From NCBI RefSeq assembly GCF_000016285.1, contig NC_011989.1, forward strand, positions 3,165,001 through 3,229,000: a DNA stretch of 64,000 nucleotides, in the 5' to 3' direction. Made by a program: the position numbers and the translations under genes. The notes under the pieces were generated by a model. The model made no database searches. It saw only the letters and a program-made list of their open reading frames with translations, and was not told the origin of the DNA. Of this stretch, positions 36,117-45,519 are shown piece by piece. The DNA is from Allorhizobium ampelinum S4. GTDB taxonomy: Bacteria > Pseudomonadota > Alphaproteobacteria > Rhizobiales > Rhizobiaceae. Numbering within the stretch: position 1 is the first letter of the stretch; every line of letters begins with the position of its first letter.

Positions 36117-37325
36117 GTGAAGCTATTGCCAGGCAAAATCCATTTGTCGCGCAAGCTCCTGCTGATCGTCGGCGGCGTCGCGGTCCTGTGTGGCGCCACG
36201 GGTTCGGCTGCCGTCTATATCGGCCGTGATGCCCTGCTCGGTCCATCCTATAGCGAGGTCAACGGCCTGACCTGCATGGAACTGCAATCGGCCACCATCA
36301 AGCGCAAAGACCGGCTGTGGGTTCGCAAATATGTCACCACGGACGCAACCGATGGCGTAACCCGCATCAAGACCGCGCTGCGCATCGCCAAATCCGTTGC
36401 CGAGACGGAAAAACCAGATCTCGTTCAGGTCGTGGTGCTCGATCAAAAGGGGCCAAAGGACCAGTCCGACATTCGTGGCCGCGCGATTGGCGCCGATGTC
36501 ATCTATATTCCCAATCCCGCCCAGCTAGCCGAAACCGCGCAGATGCAGAGCCTGACGGCGCGCTATGTCGACAAACAGGCGAATAGCAATGGCGATTTTT
36601 ACGGCGAGCGGGTGGAAATGCCGCTGGCCGACGCAAGCACCATGATGGCCAAGCTGACGGACACCGCCCCTTGCGAAAAGCCGGTCCTTGCCACGCCCGA
36701 AGGCGAAGGCAAGAAAGAAGGCGGACACGCGAAAGAAGATGGACACGCCAAGGAAAAACCCAAGGAAGGGCAGAGCTCGCATGGCGAGGCAGCGCATGGT
36801 GAAGCGGCTCCAGCCGAGGCTCATGGCAGCGAAGCGCCAGCTGAGGAAAAGCCCGGCTTGATCGCCTCGCTTAAAGGCATGATTTTCGGCGCTGAAGAGA
36901 AACCGGCAGCACCGGCACATGACGCCGCCCCGGCTGCCGATGCAGCCCCTCCTGCCCATGCTGAGGAGGTCAGCCACTCCGACAACGCGGCCCCTCACCA
37001 AGCCAACGCCGACAAAGCGCCCACTCAACAGCAAGGTGTTGAACATGCAGGTAGCGAAAAGGCAGGAGAACCCGTTCCGGCACCTGCGTCCCCCGCAGCG
37101 GCATCTACTCCGGCGGCAACATCACCAGTGGCCGCAGCCGATCCGACGCCACAGACCGTGGAGAGTAAGGGCTGGCTGAGTTCGATCAAATCCATGGTCA
37201 CAGGCACAGATAAGCCGACAGCAGAAACCACTGCGAAAGCCGAGGCGCAGAGTGATTCAAAACCGCTGGTAACAGAGCCTAGCGCCACGCCCTCGGTTCT
37301 GCCACGCGGAATTTCACTGCGATAA
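36117..37325 (+). CDS. Unknown membrane-anchored protein with Ala/Pro/His-rich tail
   Basis: 402 residues from GTG 36117; an earlier in-frame GTG at 36075 is possible. One N-terminal transmembrane helix (about 12-32) is followed by a folded domain to about residue 195 (ADVIYIPNPAQLAETAQMQSLTARYVDKQ) with two cysteines (LTCMELQ, APCEKP). The rest is low-complexity, Ala/Pro/Glu/His-rich and contains two short related segments, EEKPGLIASLKGMIFGAEEK and SKGWLSSIKSMVTGTDK, spaced about 100 residues apart. These may be amphipathic helices. No family recognised. Confidence 0.68.
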   Translation: MKLLPGKIHLSRKLLLIVGGVAVLCGATGSAAVYIGRDALLGPSYSEVNGLTCMELQSATIKRKDRLWVRKYVTTDATDGVTRIKTALRIAKSVAETEKPDLVQVVVLDQKGPKDQSDIRGRAIGADVIYIPNPAQLAETAQMQSLTARYVDKQANSNGDFYGERVEMPLADASTMMAKLTDTAPCEKPVLATPEGEGKKEGGHAKEDGHAKEKPKEGQSSHGEAAHGEAAPAEAHGSEAPAEEKPGLIASLKGMIFGAEEKPAAPAHDAAPAADAAPPAHAEEVSHSDNAAPHQANADKAPTQQQGVEHAGSEKAGEPVPAPASPAAASTPAATSPVAAADPTPQTVESKGWLSSIKSMVTGTDKPTAETTAKAEAQSDSKPLVTEPSATPSVLPRGISLR

Positions 37326-37346
37326 AGACGCCAGAATCGCCCCGAA

Positions 37347-37384
37347 ATAGCATCGTGCAGAACACGCAATCGGCACGATGCTAT
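37347..37384. terminator. Bidirectional hairpin between the unknown protein and lysS
   Basis: Perfect 12-bp stem (ATAGCATCGTGC / GCACGATGCTAT) with a 14-base loop between two converging genes, followed on the plus strand by AGGGCTTTT. It can serve both genes. Confidence 0.6.
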
Positions 37385-37418
37385 AGGGCTTTTCAGCCTC
37401 GCTGCTTGATCCGCGCGA

Positions 37419-38915
37419 TCAATCGACCTTGGCGCGCCGCGCCGGGAACAGAATGATGTCTCGGATCGACGGCGCATTGGTCAGCAGCATGATCAGGCGA
37501 TCGACGCCAATGCCAAGTCCACCGGCTGGCGGCATGCCCTGGTCGATGGCGTCGAGAAATTCGTCGTCCAACTGCTTGTCCTTTTCGCCACGGGCATGGG
37601 CCTGTTCGAGCTGCTCGACCATGCGCTTGCGCTGTTCTTCCGGATCGTTCAGCTCGGAAAACGCATTGCCGATTTCCCAGGCGTTGCAATAGGTCTCAAA
37701 CCGTTCGACCAGACGCGGCTCGCCGGGCACTTCCTTGGCAAACGGCGAAATGTCCTTGGGGAAATGCGTCACATGGCTTGGCTGGATCAGCGTGCCCTCG
37801 ACCTTTTCTTCAAAGATGAAGGACAGACATTCGCCCCAGGTCCAATCCTTCTCGACCGCAAACCCGGCAGCCTTGGCCGCCGCGCGGGCTTCTTCATCGG
37901 TCTTGATGGCCAGGAAGTCGATGCCCGTGACCTCCTTGACGGCATCCGGCATAGGCACGCGCTTGAACGGACCTTTGAAGGAGATTTCCTTGTCGCCAAA
38001 GGCAAATTCGGTCGAGCCATGAATGCGCATGGCGAGGTCGGCAAACAGGCGCTCGACCAGATCCATCACGTCTTCGTAGTCGGCATAGGCCCAGTAGCAT
38101 TCCATCATGGTGAATTCAGGATTGTGCCGGGTGGACACGCCTTCATTGCGGAAGTTGCGGTTGATTTCGAAAATCTTGTCGGCAAGACCAGAGACCAGCG
38201 TGCGCTTGAGGAACAGTTCTGGCGCAATGCGCAGATACATGTCCTGCTTCAGCGTGTTGTGATGGGTCTTGAACGGATCGGCAGACGCTCCGCCATAGAC
38301 GGATTGCAGCATGGGGGTTTCCACCTCCATGAAGCCATCGCTTTCCATGAAACGGCGGATGCCGGAAACGATCTTCGAGCGCTGCTGGAAGCGCAGCTTG
38401 GATTCGTCATTGGTGAGAATGTCGAGATGGCGCTTGCGATAGCGCACTTCGATATCCGTCACGCCGTGATATTTCTCCGGCATCGGCAGAAGCGTCTTGG
38501 TCAGCATGGTGATGGTTTCGGCGTTGATGGTCAGCTCACCGCGCTTGGTGCGGCGAACCGGACCGGTAACGCCAACAATATCGCCCAGATCGATCATCGG
38601 CAGCATGGCGCGCGCTTCTTCCGGGGTCATATCCTTGTGGCTGAAGATCTGGATTTTGCCCGAGGCATCGCGCAGGTCCATGAACATGCCGGAATTGCGC
38701 GAGGAATAAATGCGGCCTGCAACCGTAACCGTATCGCCCGATTCCGTGTCCGGCTCCAGCTCCGCATATTTTTCGGCCAGTTCAGCCGTGGTGGCGGTGC
38801 GGTGGAAGTGAGCTGGATAGACATCGCCGATCTGCTGGCGCAGCAGCGCCAGTTTCTGGCGGCGCACCTCGGTGGCGTCGGAGGAAAGGGCGGTTTCGGT
38901 GTTTGCTTCGGTCAT
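37419..38915 (-). CDS. lysS: Lysine--tRNA ligase, class II
   Basis: Charges tRNA-Lys with lysine in the cytoplasm. 498 residues with the N-terminal OB-fold anticodon-binding domain (about 60-150; VTVAGRIYSSRNSGMFMDLRDASGKIQIF) and a class II catalytic core: motif 1 around IRRFMESDGFMEVETPML, motif 2 FEINRNFRNEGVSTRHNPEFTMMECYWAYADY, and motif 3 GLGIGVDRLIMLLTN near the C-terminus. It precedes no obvious partner; gltX lies upstream on the same strand with about 100 bp between. Confidence 0.96.
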   Translation of the reverse strand: MTEANTETALSSDATEVRRQKLALLRQQIGDVYPAHFHRTATTAELAEKYAELEPDTESGDTVTVAGRIYSSRNSGMFMDLRDASGKIQIFSHKDMTPEEARAMLPMIDLGDIVGVTGPVRRTKRGELTINAETITMLTKTLLPMPEKYHGVTDIEVRYRKRHLDILTNDESKLRFQQRSKIVSGIRRFMESDGFMEVETPMLQSVYGGASADPFKTHHNTLKQDMYLRIAPELFLKRTLVSGLADKIFEINRNFRNEGVSTRHNPEFTMMECYWAYADYEDVMDLVERLFADLAMRIHGSTEFAFGDKEISFKGPFKRVPMPDAVKEVTGIDFLAIKTDEEARAAAKAAGFAVEKDWTWGECLSFIFEEKVEGTLIQPSHVTHFPKDISPFAKEVPGEPRLVERFETYCNAWEIGNAFSELNDPEEQRKRMVEQLEQAHARGEKDKQLDDEFLDAIDQGMPPAGGLGIGVDRLIMLLTNAPSIRDIILFPARRAKVD

Positions 38916-39018
38916 TGGTTCGCCTATCGGGCACGAAATTCTTGGATCAATTGTGGAGCATAGCGGCTGAAAACGGCTATGATAAGCCCTCCCTCATAAA
39001 GGGGGAGAGCTTTAGCTG

Positions 39019-40473
39019 TCAGGCCGCGCCAGCCATGGAGGTCAAGACCTGAATGGCCACCTTGAGGCGCTGGCGCACCACGGAACGGCCCAGCAGCGCC
39101 ATGCTGTCAAACAGCGGCAGAGAACGCTGGCTGCCGGAAACGGCAACGAACAACGGCGGGGTGACGACGCGCAGCTTCTTGCCCAACCGGTCGGCAATGG
39201 CCCGCAGTTCTTCCTCGATGGTCGCAACATTCCATTCGAGGATCTTTTCGAGATCGGCTTGAACGGTGGTGACGATCTCAAGCGTTTCCGCCGGGCTGGT
39301 TTTCAACCCGCCGAAGGAAGCAGGCGTCAGGCCGACATCATTGGCCAGCAGGAAGCCTGCCAGCGGCGGCAATTCGCCAAGCTTGGTGATCCGGCTCTGA
39401 GCGAGCTTCAGGCCTTCCGTCAGCCTGTCGTTTTCGCTGGCCCAGGTCAGAACGCGGCCCAGGAATTCGTCCGGCGTCAGCTTTTCGCGCAGCCAGCGAC
39501 CGTTCAGCCAGTCGAGCTTCTGGATGTCGAAGATAGCACCCGCCTTGGAGAGATTGTCGGGGTCGAACTTGGCGATCAGCTCGTCCATCGTCAACAGCTC
39601 TTCGCCTTCGGCGATCTGCATGAAGAACAGGCCAAGGAAATTCATCAGCGCTTCGGGCAGGTAGCCGAGGGCCGAATAATAAGAAATAGAGGTCGGGTTC
39701 TTGCGCTTCGACAACTTGGATTTGTCGGCATTGCGCATCAGGCTGAGATGCATGAACACCGGCGGCTCAAGACCGAGATATTTGTAGATCAGGATATGCT
39801 TCGGCACGGAGGCCAGCCATTCCTCGCCGCGCGCCACATGGGTGATCTTCATCAGGTGGTCATCAACCACATTGGCCATGTGATAGGTCGGCATGCCGTC
39901 TGCTTTCAGCAGAACCTGCATATCGACGCTTTCCCACGGGATCGACACGTCGCCATAAACGCCGTCATGGAAATCGCAGGAGCCTTCGGTTGGGATTTTC
40001 AGGCGCACGACATGCGGCTCGCCTGCGGCAACGCGCGCATCGACTTCTTCCGCCTTCAAATGCAAGCAGAGACCGTCATAGCCGGGCGGCTTGCCCGCTG
40101 CGCGCTGCGCTTCGCGCATCTGGTCCAGCCGGGCGGGCGTGCAGAAACAGCGGAACGCATTGCCCTCAGTCACCATCTTGTCGACGAACGGACGATAGGT
40201 GTCCTTGCGCTCGGACTGGCGGTAGGGACCGTAGGGACCGCCAACATCCGGGCCTTCGGCCCAGGTCAGGCCGGTCCATTTCAACGCGTCCAGCACCTTC
40301 TGCTCAAATTCCGCCGTCGAGCGGGTCGCATCGGTATCCTCGATGCGCAGAATGAATTCACCGCCGTGTTTCTTTGCGAACAGATAGTTGAACAGCGCGA
40401 TATAGGCTGTGCCGACATGCGGTTCACCGGTGGGAGAAGGAGCGATACGGACGCGGACGCCGGAAGTGGTCAT
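39019..40473 (-). CDS. gltX: Glutamate--tRNA ligase
   Basis: Class I aminoacyl-tRNA synthetase of 484 residues. The HIGH-type motif is PSPTGEPHVGTAYIALFNYLF and the KMSKS-type motif is SKLSKRKNP (about 255). The C-terminal helical anticodon-binding domain follows. I chose ATG 40473 because it gives the conserved MTTSGVRVRIAPS start; further in-frame ATGs are at 40491 and 40521. Alphaproteobacteria often have two gltX copies with one charging tRNA-Gln; which form this is cannot be decided here. Confidence 0.95.
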   Translation of the reverse strand: MTTSGVRVRIAPSPTGEPHVGTAYIALFNYLFAKKHGGEFILRIEDTDATRSTAEFEQKVLDALKWTGLTWAEGPDVGGPYGPYRQSERKDTYRPFVDKMVTEGNAFRCFCTPARLDQMREAQRAAGKPPGYDGLCLHLKAEEVDARVAAGEPHVVRLKIPTEGSCDFHDGVYGDVSIPWESVDMQVLLKADGMPTYHMANVVDDHLMKITHVARGEEWLASVPKHILIYKYLGLEPPVFMHLSLMRNADKSKLSKRKNPTSISYYSALGYLPEALMNFLGLFFMQIAEGEELLTMDELIAKFDPDNLSKAGAIFDIQKLDWLNGRWLREKLTPDEFLGRVLTWASENDRLTEGLKLAQSRITKLGELPPLAGFLLANDVGLTPASFGGLKTSPAETLEIVTTVQADLEKILEWNVATIEEELRAIADRLGKKLRVVTPPLFVAVSGSQRSLPLFDSMALLGRSVVRQRLKVAIQVLTSMAGAA

Positions 40474-40859
40474 GATTTTGCTCGTGGTCATGGAGGCGAG
40501 GATCGGGCAGAGCCAAGCCATCGCATTTTGATGATCTGGACGCGGTGAAAGCCACGCTCAAGGCAGGCTTCCAGCGATAATCCTTTGGCTGGCCTTAGGC
40601 CATATCTAAGGCCAAGCGTCAAGGAAAACCCAAGCATCGGCGGGAACGCATGGGCCGGTGACAGAGGATTTTGAAAAAGATTGCGAAAAAAATCAGATTG
40701 GGCGGAACCATTTCCGGTATCGCCCGTTAGGAGTGCAGGAAAGCGGTTGTGAATCCCGCGAACCTAAAACCCCCGTCCCCCGCTTGAAAGCCTGCGTTCC
40801 GCCAACGCAGGCTTTCGGCATTTCAGGCCCTCTACATTTCAGGCCCTGCTGAGCCATGG
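40474..40859. other. Intergenic gap with one hairpin
   Basis: 386 bp between gltX and the permease. It holds the gltX promoter region and, at 40789-40817, a 12-bp hairpin (AAAGCCTGCGTT / AACGCAGGCTTT, 5-base loop) about 45 bp beyond the permease stop, which I take as that gene's terminator. A 64-codon plus-strand frame at 40658 is not convincing. Nothing else was recognised. Confidence 0.5.
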
Positions 40860-42620
40860 CTATTTCAATGGCCAGACCACGATCAGTGCCGGGATAGCAA
40901 CGAGAATGATCAACAGCGACAGCGGCAGGCCAAGGCGTGGATAATCACTGAATTTATAGCCGCCCGGCCCCATCACCAACGTGTTGCATTGATGACCGAT
41001 CGGGGTCAGGAAATCACACCCGGCGCCAATTGCCACCGCCATCAGAAAGGCGTCGGGCCGGAAGCCAAGATTATGGGCAAAGCTGGCGGCAATCGGTGCC
41101 ATGACCAGAACCGTCGCCGCATTGTTGAGAAACGGTGTCACCGCCATGGCAGTCACCAGAATCAGCGCCAGCGCACCGTAAGGCGGCAGCCCATGGGCAA
41201 CATGGCCAAGCCAACCGGCAATGACATCGGTTCCACCCGTACTGCGCAGGGTATCGCTGACCGGGATCAGTGCCGCCAGCATGACGAGGATCGGACCATC
41301 GACAGCCTGATAGAAATCGTTGAGCGGGATGACCCGGAACACCACCATCGCCAGGGCAGCGGCAAAGAAGGCAACCGGCACCGGTGCCAGACCGACTGCG
41401 GTTGATCCCATCGCGGCAATCAGGATCAGCACCGGGATAAGCGCGCTGCGGCTGGTGCCGAGCAGGATTTCGCGCTCGGCCAGCGGCAGGCAATCCAGGG
41501 TCTGCAACGCGGCTGGCAGCGCGGTGCGTCGCCCCTGGAGCACGACGACATCGCCAGCGCGCAAGGCCACATGCGCCAGCCGCTCCTTCAGCCGCTTGCC
41601 GCGGCGGCTGACGGCCAGGAGGTTGATGCCATACGTGTTGAACAATGAAACATCGCGGGCCGTCAGGCCTTCCAGCGGCGATCCCGGCCCGACCACCGCC
41701 TCGATGGCGGTGATTTCACCGCCCGAACCGATCTCCCGGCCCGACAGTTTTAAACCGGATTGGCTGACCAGCCGGTCAAGCGCATCGGATGGTCCCTCCA
41801 GCAGCAATGTGTCCTGCTCTTTCAACACCATATCCGGGAAAGGCGAAATACGGCTGTGGCCGCGCAGGATGGCGGTGGCGATCACTTCGCCGGCGGTAGT
41901 TTTCAACAGATCGCGCAGCGGTTTGCCTGATAGTGCGGAACCTTCGGGCAGGGTCGCCTCGGTGGAGAAATTGGAATTGCCGAGTGCTTCCTGCAAAGTC
42001 GGGTTCTGGTTTTGGCGCTTGGGCACCAGCCAATAGAACAGCATCAGGAAAATCACCCCGGCAACGGCCAGGATCGCGCCGACAGGGGTGAAATCGAACA
42101 TGGTGAAAGGCGTGCCGGTCAGTTCGCCTCGCAGCTTGGACACGACAATATTGGGTGAGGTGCCGATCTGGGTCATCAACCCGCCCAGAAGCGCACCGAA
42201 TGCCATCGGCATCAGGAAGGCGGAGACCGGCGTCCCTGACTTCTTCGAGAACTGGAACGCGACCGGCATCATGATGGCCAATGCGCCGATATTCTTGATG
42301 AAGGCCGACAGCACTGTCACCGTCAGCACCAGAAGCAGGATCTGGGCGCGCATTGATGTCAGGTTGGGGAAGAATCGTTTAATGGCGGCATCGACCAGAC
42401 CGGACCGCGCCACCCCGGCGCTGACCACCAGGGCACTGCCGACGATGATAACGATATCGTCACTGAACCCGGAAAAAGCCTTATCGGCTGGCACAAGGCC
42501 AAGAGCAACGGCCGCCAGAAGGGTCAGCCCCGCCACCACATCGTAGCGGATACGGTCCCACATGAAGGCAACCATCATCAGGCCGATGACGGAGAAAGCC
42601 AAAATCTGTTGAGTCGTCAT
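40860..42620 (-). CDS. SLC13/DASS-type permease with two RCK_C (TrkA-C) domains
   Basis: 586-residue inner-membrane transporter. Two halves of hydrophobic helices flank a cytoplasmic middle (about 205-385) with two TrkA-C-like domains (PFPDMVLKEQDTLLLEGPSDALDRL; AHVALRAGDVVVLQGRRTALPAAL). Conserved re-entrant loops are IKNIGALAIMMPVA, TQIGTSPNIVVS in the first half and TPFLNNAATVLVMAPIA, TPIGHQCNTLVMGPGGY in the second, as in CitT/SLC13 and SAC1-type anion carriers. Substrates in the family include sulfate, dicarboxylates and citrate; the choice is not determined. Confidence 0.9.
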   Translation of the reverse strand: MTTQQILAFSVIGLMMVAFMWDRIRYDVVAGLTLLAAVALGLVPADKAFSGFSDDIVIIVGSALVVSAGVARSGLVDAAIKRFFPNLTSMRAQILLLVLTVTVLSAFIKNIGALAIMMPVAFQFSKKSGTPVSAFLMPMAFGALLGGLMTQIGTSPNIVVSKLRGELTGTPFTMFDFTPVGAILAVAGVIFLMLFYWLVPKRQNQNPTLQEALGNSNFSTEATLPEGSALSGKPLRDLLKTTAGEVIATAILRGHSRISPFPDMVLKEQDTLLLEGPSDALDRLVSQSGLKLSGREIGSGGEITAIEAVVGPGSPLEGLTARDVSLFNTYGINLLAVSRRGKRLKERLAHVALRAGDVVVLQGRRTALPAALQTLDCLPLAEREILLGTSRSALIPVLILIAAMGSTAVGLAPVPVAFFAAALAMVVFRVIPLNDFYQAVDGPILVMLAALIPVSDTLRSTGGTDVIAGWLGHVAHGLPPYGALALILVTAMAVTPFLNNAATVLVMAPIAASFAHNLGFRPDAFLMAVAIGAGCDFLTPIGHQCNTLVMGPGGYKFSDYPRLGLPLSLLIILVAIPALIVVWPLK

Positions 42621-42814
42621 GCATGTCCGGATCGGTCAGAGTTGGGCTCAAAAGGCTTGAAGTGCCGGTTTGTTCCTTACCGTTGCGCCGTCGCTCCGCC
42701 ACCATGCACTCTTTGAGAGTAGCATGCACAGGAAACGACGGCATCAACGCGACTGTGACATTTCATAATTCGAGCATGATGATCAAGTCTACAGCCTTTA
42801 GGTTACCTTGGCCT

Positions 42815-44152
42815 TCAGGCAACCTTGGCCAATAGCTTTTCTTCCAGCCGTGCCAGAATATCCTTGCAGACGGCATCTTCTTTTTCGACGCCGTGCATGA
42901 GGATCTCACGGGCCGCTTCGACATCGGAGGGATCGGCGTAATAGGCGTGGAATTCGCCCAGCACCGCATAGGCCGCCATTTCGCCAGCCTCGACAGCCAG
43001 TTCCAGCATATTTTGCGCGCCATCGAGATCAACGATGCCACCAATGCCCTTCATGCGGAACCGTCCCAGATTGACCATGGCGAGGGCATGACCGTTTTCA
43101 GCCGCCATTTCAAACCAGATCCGCGCCTGGTTGAGATCGCCCTCCCCTTCGCCTGCACCGGTCGCGGCAACCACCGCCATCTGGAACTGCGCGGCGACAT
43201 CGCCCTTCAGCGCGGCCTTTTCAAGCCACATCACCGCTTCCACCGAACTGGCCTTGACGTCGATGCCATGGCGATAACGCCGCTCCAGATCACGGCAGGC
43301 GCGCCTGTCGCCCATGCGGCCAAGCGCCGTCAGCCAGCGCACGCCCCGGGCGCGGCCCCGCTCGGGATAGGCTTCGTGCAGATAATATTTCGCCAATTCC
43401 TCGATAGAGGAGCGGTAGCCCTTGGCGGCAGCAGCGCTGAGCAAGCGCAGTGCCTTCTCCTCGTCGGGTGCGGTGCCAAGGCCATTCAAATATTGCATAG
43501 CAAGGTAATGGCGCGCCGTACTGTTGCCAGCCGCTGCCGCATATTTGAAATATGGCAGGGCGCGGGCATAGTCCACCTCGCCCAAATGTCCACCGGCCAG
43601 CAGCGTTCCCATGCCCAGATGCGCTCGCACACTGCCCGCCGTCACCGCTGGCTCATAACAGACCAGTGCCGTATGCGGATCGGCCTCGCCGCCAATGCCG
43701 GACGCCAGAAGATAACCGGCCAGCGCCGACCCATCGACATTGCCGTGCTCATGGGCGCGAAGTGCATAGTCGCGGGCCAGTTCCGGCTCGCAAACCAGCT
43801 GCATGACATCGCCATAGAGCCGCACAGCCGCCGGAGACGTCGGCATGTCCTGGCGCGGTGAAATCAGATAGAGCCGGGCCGTCAGCGCCATGGCACCGAC
43901 ATGCCCCGCATCGGCGGCATAGCGCGCCAACCGGCGGGCCTCGGCCAGATCGGAAATCACCCCGCGCCCCGTTTCATATAGCCGCGCCAGTTCATAGGAT
44001 GCCCCGACATGGCCGCCCTTGGCCGCCTTGCGTAGGGCGCTTGCGGCCAGCGGCATTCGGCCCGCCCCAAGCTTCTTCATGCCATGGCGATAAGCCTGCC
44101 GGATTGCCGCGCCTCGGACAAAAAAGGGCACAAAAGACAGCAATTGCTTCAT
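42815..44152 (-). CDS. Sel1-like repeat protein of the type I secretion locus
   Basis: 445-residue solenoid of Sel1-type repeats (about ten), recognised by the A-x2-LA-x2-Y-x2-G signature as in ASYELARLYETGRGVI, ARHYLAMQYLNGLGTAPDEEKALRLLSAAA, AQFQMAVVAATGAGEG and ALAMVNLGRFRMKGIGGIVD. No signal peptide is obvious. Such proteins are scaffolds for protein-protein contacts. Its start overlaps the stop of the secretion adaptor gene by 4 bp, so it is translated with the exporter. It resembles the Sel1 proteins of polysaccharide regulation, so a regulatory or assembly role in export is a guess. Confidence 0.85.
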   Translation of the reverse strand: MKQLLSFVPFFVRGAAIRQAYRHGMKKLGAGRMPLAASALRKAAKGGHVGASYELARLYETGRGVISDLAEARRLARYAADAGHVGAMALTARLYLISPRQDMPTSPAAVRLYGDVMQLVCEPELARDYALRAHEHGNVDGSALAGYLLASGIGGEADPHTALVCYEPAVTAGSVRAHLGMGTLLAGGHLGEVDYARALPYFKYAAAAGNSTARHYLAMQYLNGLGTAPDEEKALRLLSAAAAKGYRSSIEELAKYYLHEAYPERGRARGVRWLTALGRMGDRRACRDLERRYRHGIDVKASSVEAVMWLEKAALKGDVAAQFQMAVVAATGAGEGEGDLNQARIWFEMAAENGHALAMVNLGRFRMKGIGGIVDLDGAQNMLELAVEAGEMAAYAVLGEFHAYYADPSDVEAAREILMHGVEKEDAVCKDILARLEEKLLAKVA

Positions 44153-45519
44153 GGTTCGCGCATTCCCTCGCTCACGACCGGCACAACCCGGTCAAACAGA
44201 TAGGCCGCCACAGTCTGGTCGCCAACAACCACGTCCGTCACCAGCGTCATCCCGGCAATCAGGCTGAAATCCGCCGGATTGCTTTTCAGATGCGGGTCGT
44301 CAATGGTGATCTTGGCGATATAGAATGTCCGCTCGGATGCGCCTTGCGTTGCCGCGCCGTCGCCGCGCGAGACTTTCAGACTATCAGGGCTGACAGCCCG
44401 GACTGTGCCGCGCAAGCCGCCAAAGCGGGCGAAAGGCCAGGCATCGAGCTTGATATCGACCGGCTGGCCAACCTTGATAAAGCCCTGGTCCTGGGTGGAA
44501 ATTTCCGTTTCCACTTCAAGCCGAGCTGCCTTGGGCACCAGCACGAACATTTTCTGTGCCGTCTGCGCCACCGAGCCGATAGAAATATCGCCGATCTGAA
44601 GCACGGTTGCGTCTTCCGGCGCCTTCAATTCGATCAGGTCGGAACGCTTGTCAGCCTTGTTCAGCTCCTCGATGGCTGCATTCAACGCCACCTGCTGCTT
44701 GACCAGCTGGCCCATGGCGTCGGAGCGCCATTGCTGGGCCTGATCTTCCATCTGCGACTGCACCGACTGAATGTCATGGGCGCCGCTTTCCAGCTTGCCT
44801 TCGACTTCGCGGATCGTGCCGGTGACTTCCAGCACCCAGTCCTTGGCCTTCAGACCATCGGCCCTGGAGGCATATTTCTTCTCGACCAGCGCACTTTTCA
44901 TCGCCTCGCTTTCCTCGCTGAGCGACAAGCGCTGGCGATTGACAGTGAGTTCCTGCTGCAATTGGGCTTGCGTGGTTTGTAGCGAAGAGATCTTCGCCTT
45001 GAAGGTCGACATCGACGCTTCATATTGCGACCGGCGGGCTTCAAAGAACCGGCGCTGCAATTTGCCGAAACTATCGCCGTCGCGCGGCTGGTAATCACGC
45101 CCATCGATTTCCGCCTTCAGCCGCTCGACTTCCGCCGAAAGGCTGGCCATCTGCCGGCTGGCCGTGGTCTGGTCGGCACGCGAAAAGGTCGGATCGAGCG
45201 TGGCCAACAATTGCCCCGCTTTCACGTCCTGGCCTTCGCGCACCAGGATTTCCCGCACAATCGAGGTTTCCAGCGGCTGCACCACGGTATTGGGCGCTTC
45301 GGAGGCGACACGACCGCGTGCAGTCACCACCCGCTCGACCGGCATGAACACCGACAGCAGGATCGCGCTGGTGATCAGGGCCGCCACCGTGGCAATCGTC
45401 ATCCGCGCCGATTTGGGCGGGGTGCGATGCAGGATGCTGGCGCTTTCGGACAGGAATTCCGCTGTCGTACGGACCGCGTAACGATGCTCGTCAGGCGACA
45501 GCGTCAAGGTTTTCGTCAT
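44149..45519 (-). CDS. Type I secretion membrane-fusion protein (HlyD family)
   Basis: 456-residue adaptor linking the ABC exporter to an outer-membrane TolC. After a cytoplasmic stretch with EFLSESASILHRTPPKSARM comes one transmembrane helix (about 42-64, TIATVAALITSAILLSVFMP). Then VVTARGRVASEAPNTVVQPLETSIVREILVREGQDVKAGQLLATLDPTF (lipoyl half), a long coiled coil, and the C-terminal beta-barrel. It overlaps the ABC gene by 29 bp and the Sel1 gene by 4 bp. No TolC gene occurs in the window. Confidence 0.92.
   Translation of the reverse strand: MTKTLTLSPDEHRYAVRTTAEFLSESASILHRTPPKSARMTIATVAALITSAILLSVFMPVERVVTARGRVASEAPNTVVQPLETSIVREILVREGQDVKAGQLLATLDPTFSRADQTTASRQMASLSAEVERLKAEIDGRDYQPRDGDSFGKLQRRFFEARRSQYEASMSTFKAKISSLQTTQAQLQQELTVNRQRLSLSEESEAMKSALVEKKYASRADGLKAKDWVLEVTGTIREVEGKLESGAHDIQSVQSQMEDQAQQWRSDAMGQLVKQQVALNAAIEELNKADKRSDLIELKAPEDATVLQIGDISIGSVAQTAQKMFVLVPKAARLEVETEISTQDQGFIKVGQPVDIKLDAWPFARFGGLRGTVRAVSPDSLKVSRGDGAATQGASERTFYIAKITIDDPHLKSNPADFSLIAGMTLVTDVVVGDQTVAAYLFDRVVPVVSEGMREP

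Noticed and set aside
40658..40852. 64-codon plus-strand frame in the gltX-permease gap
   Set aside because: No SD site or conserved features, and it runs through the hairpin taken as a terminator.
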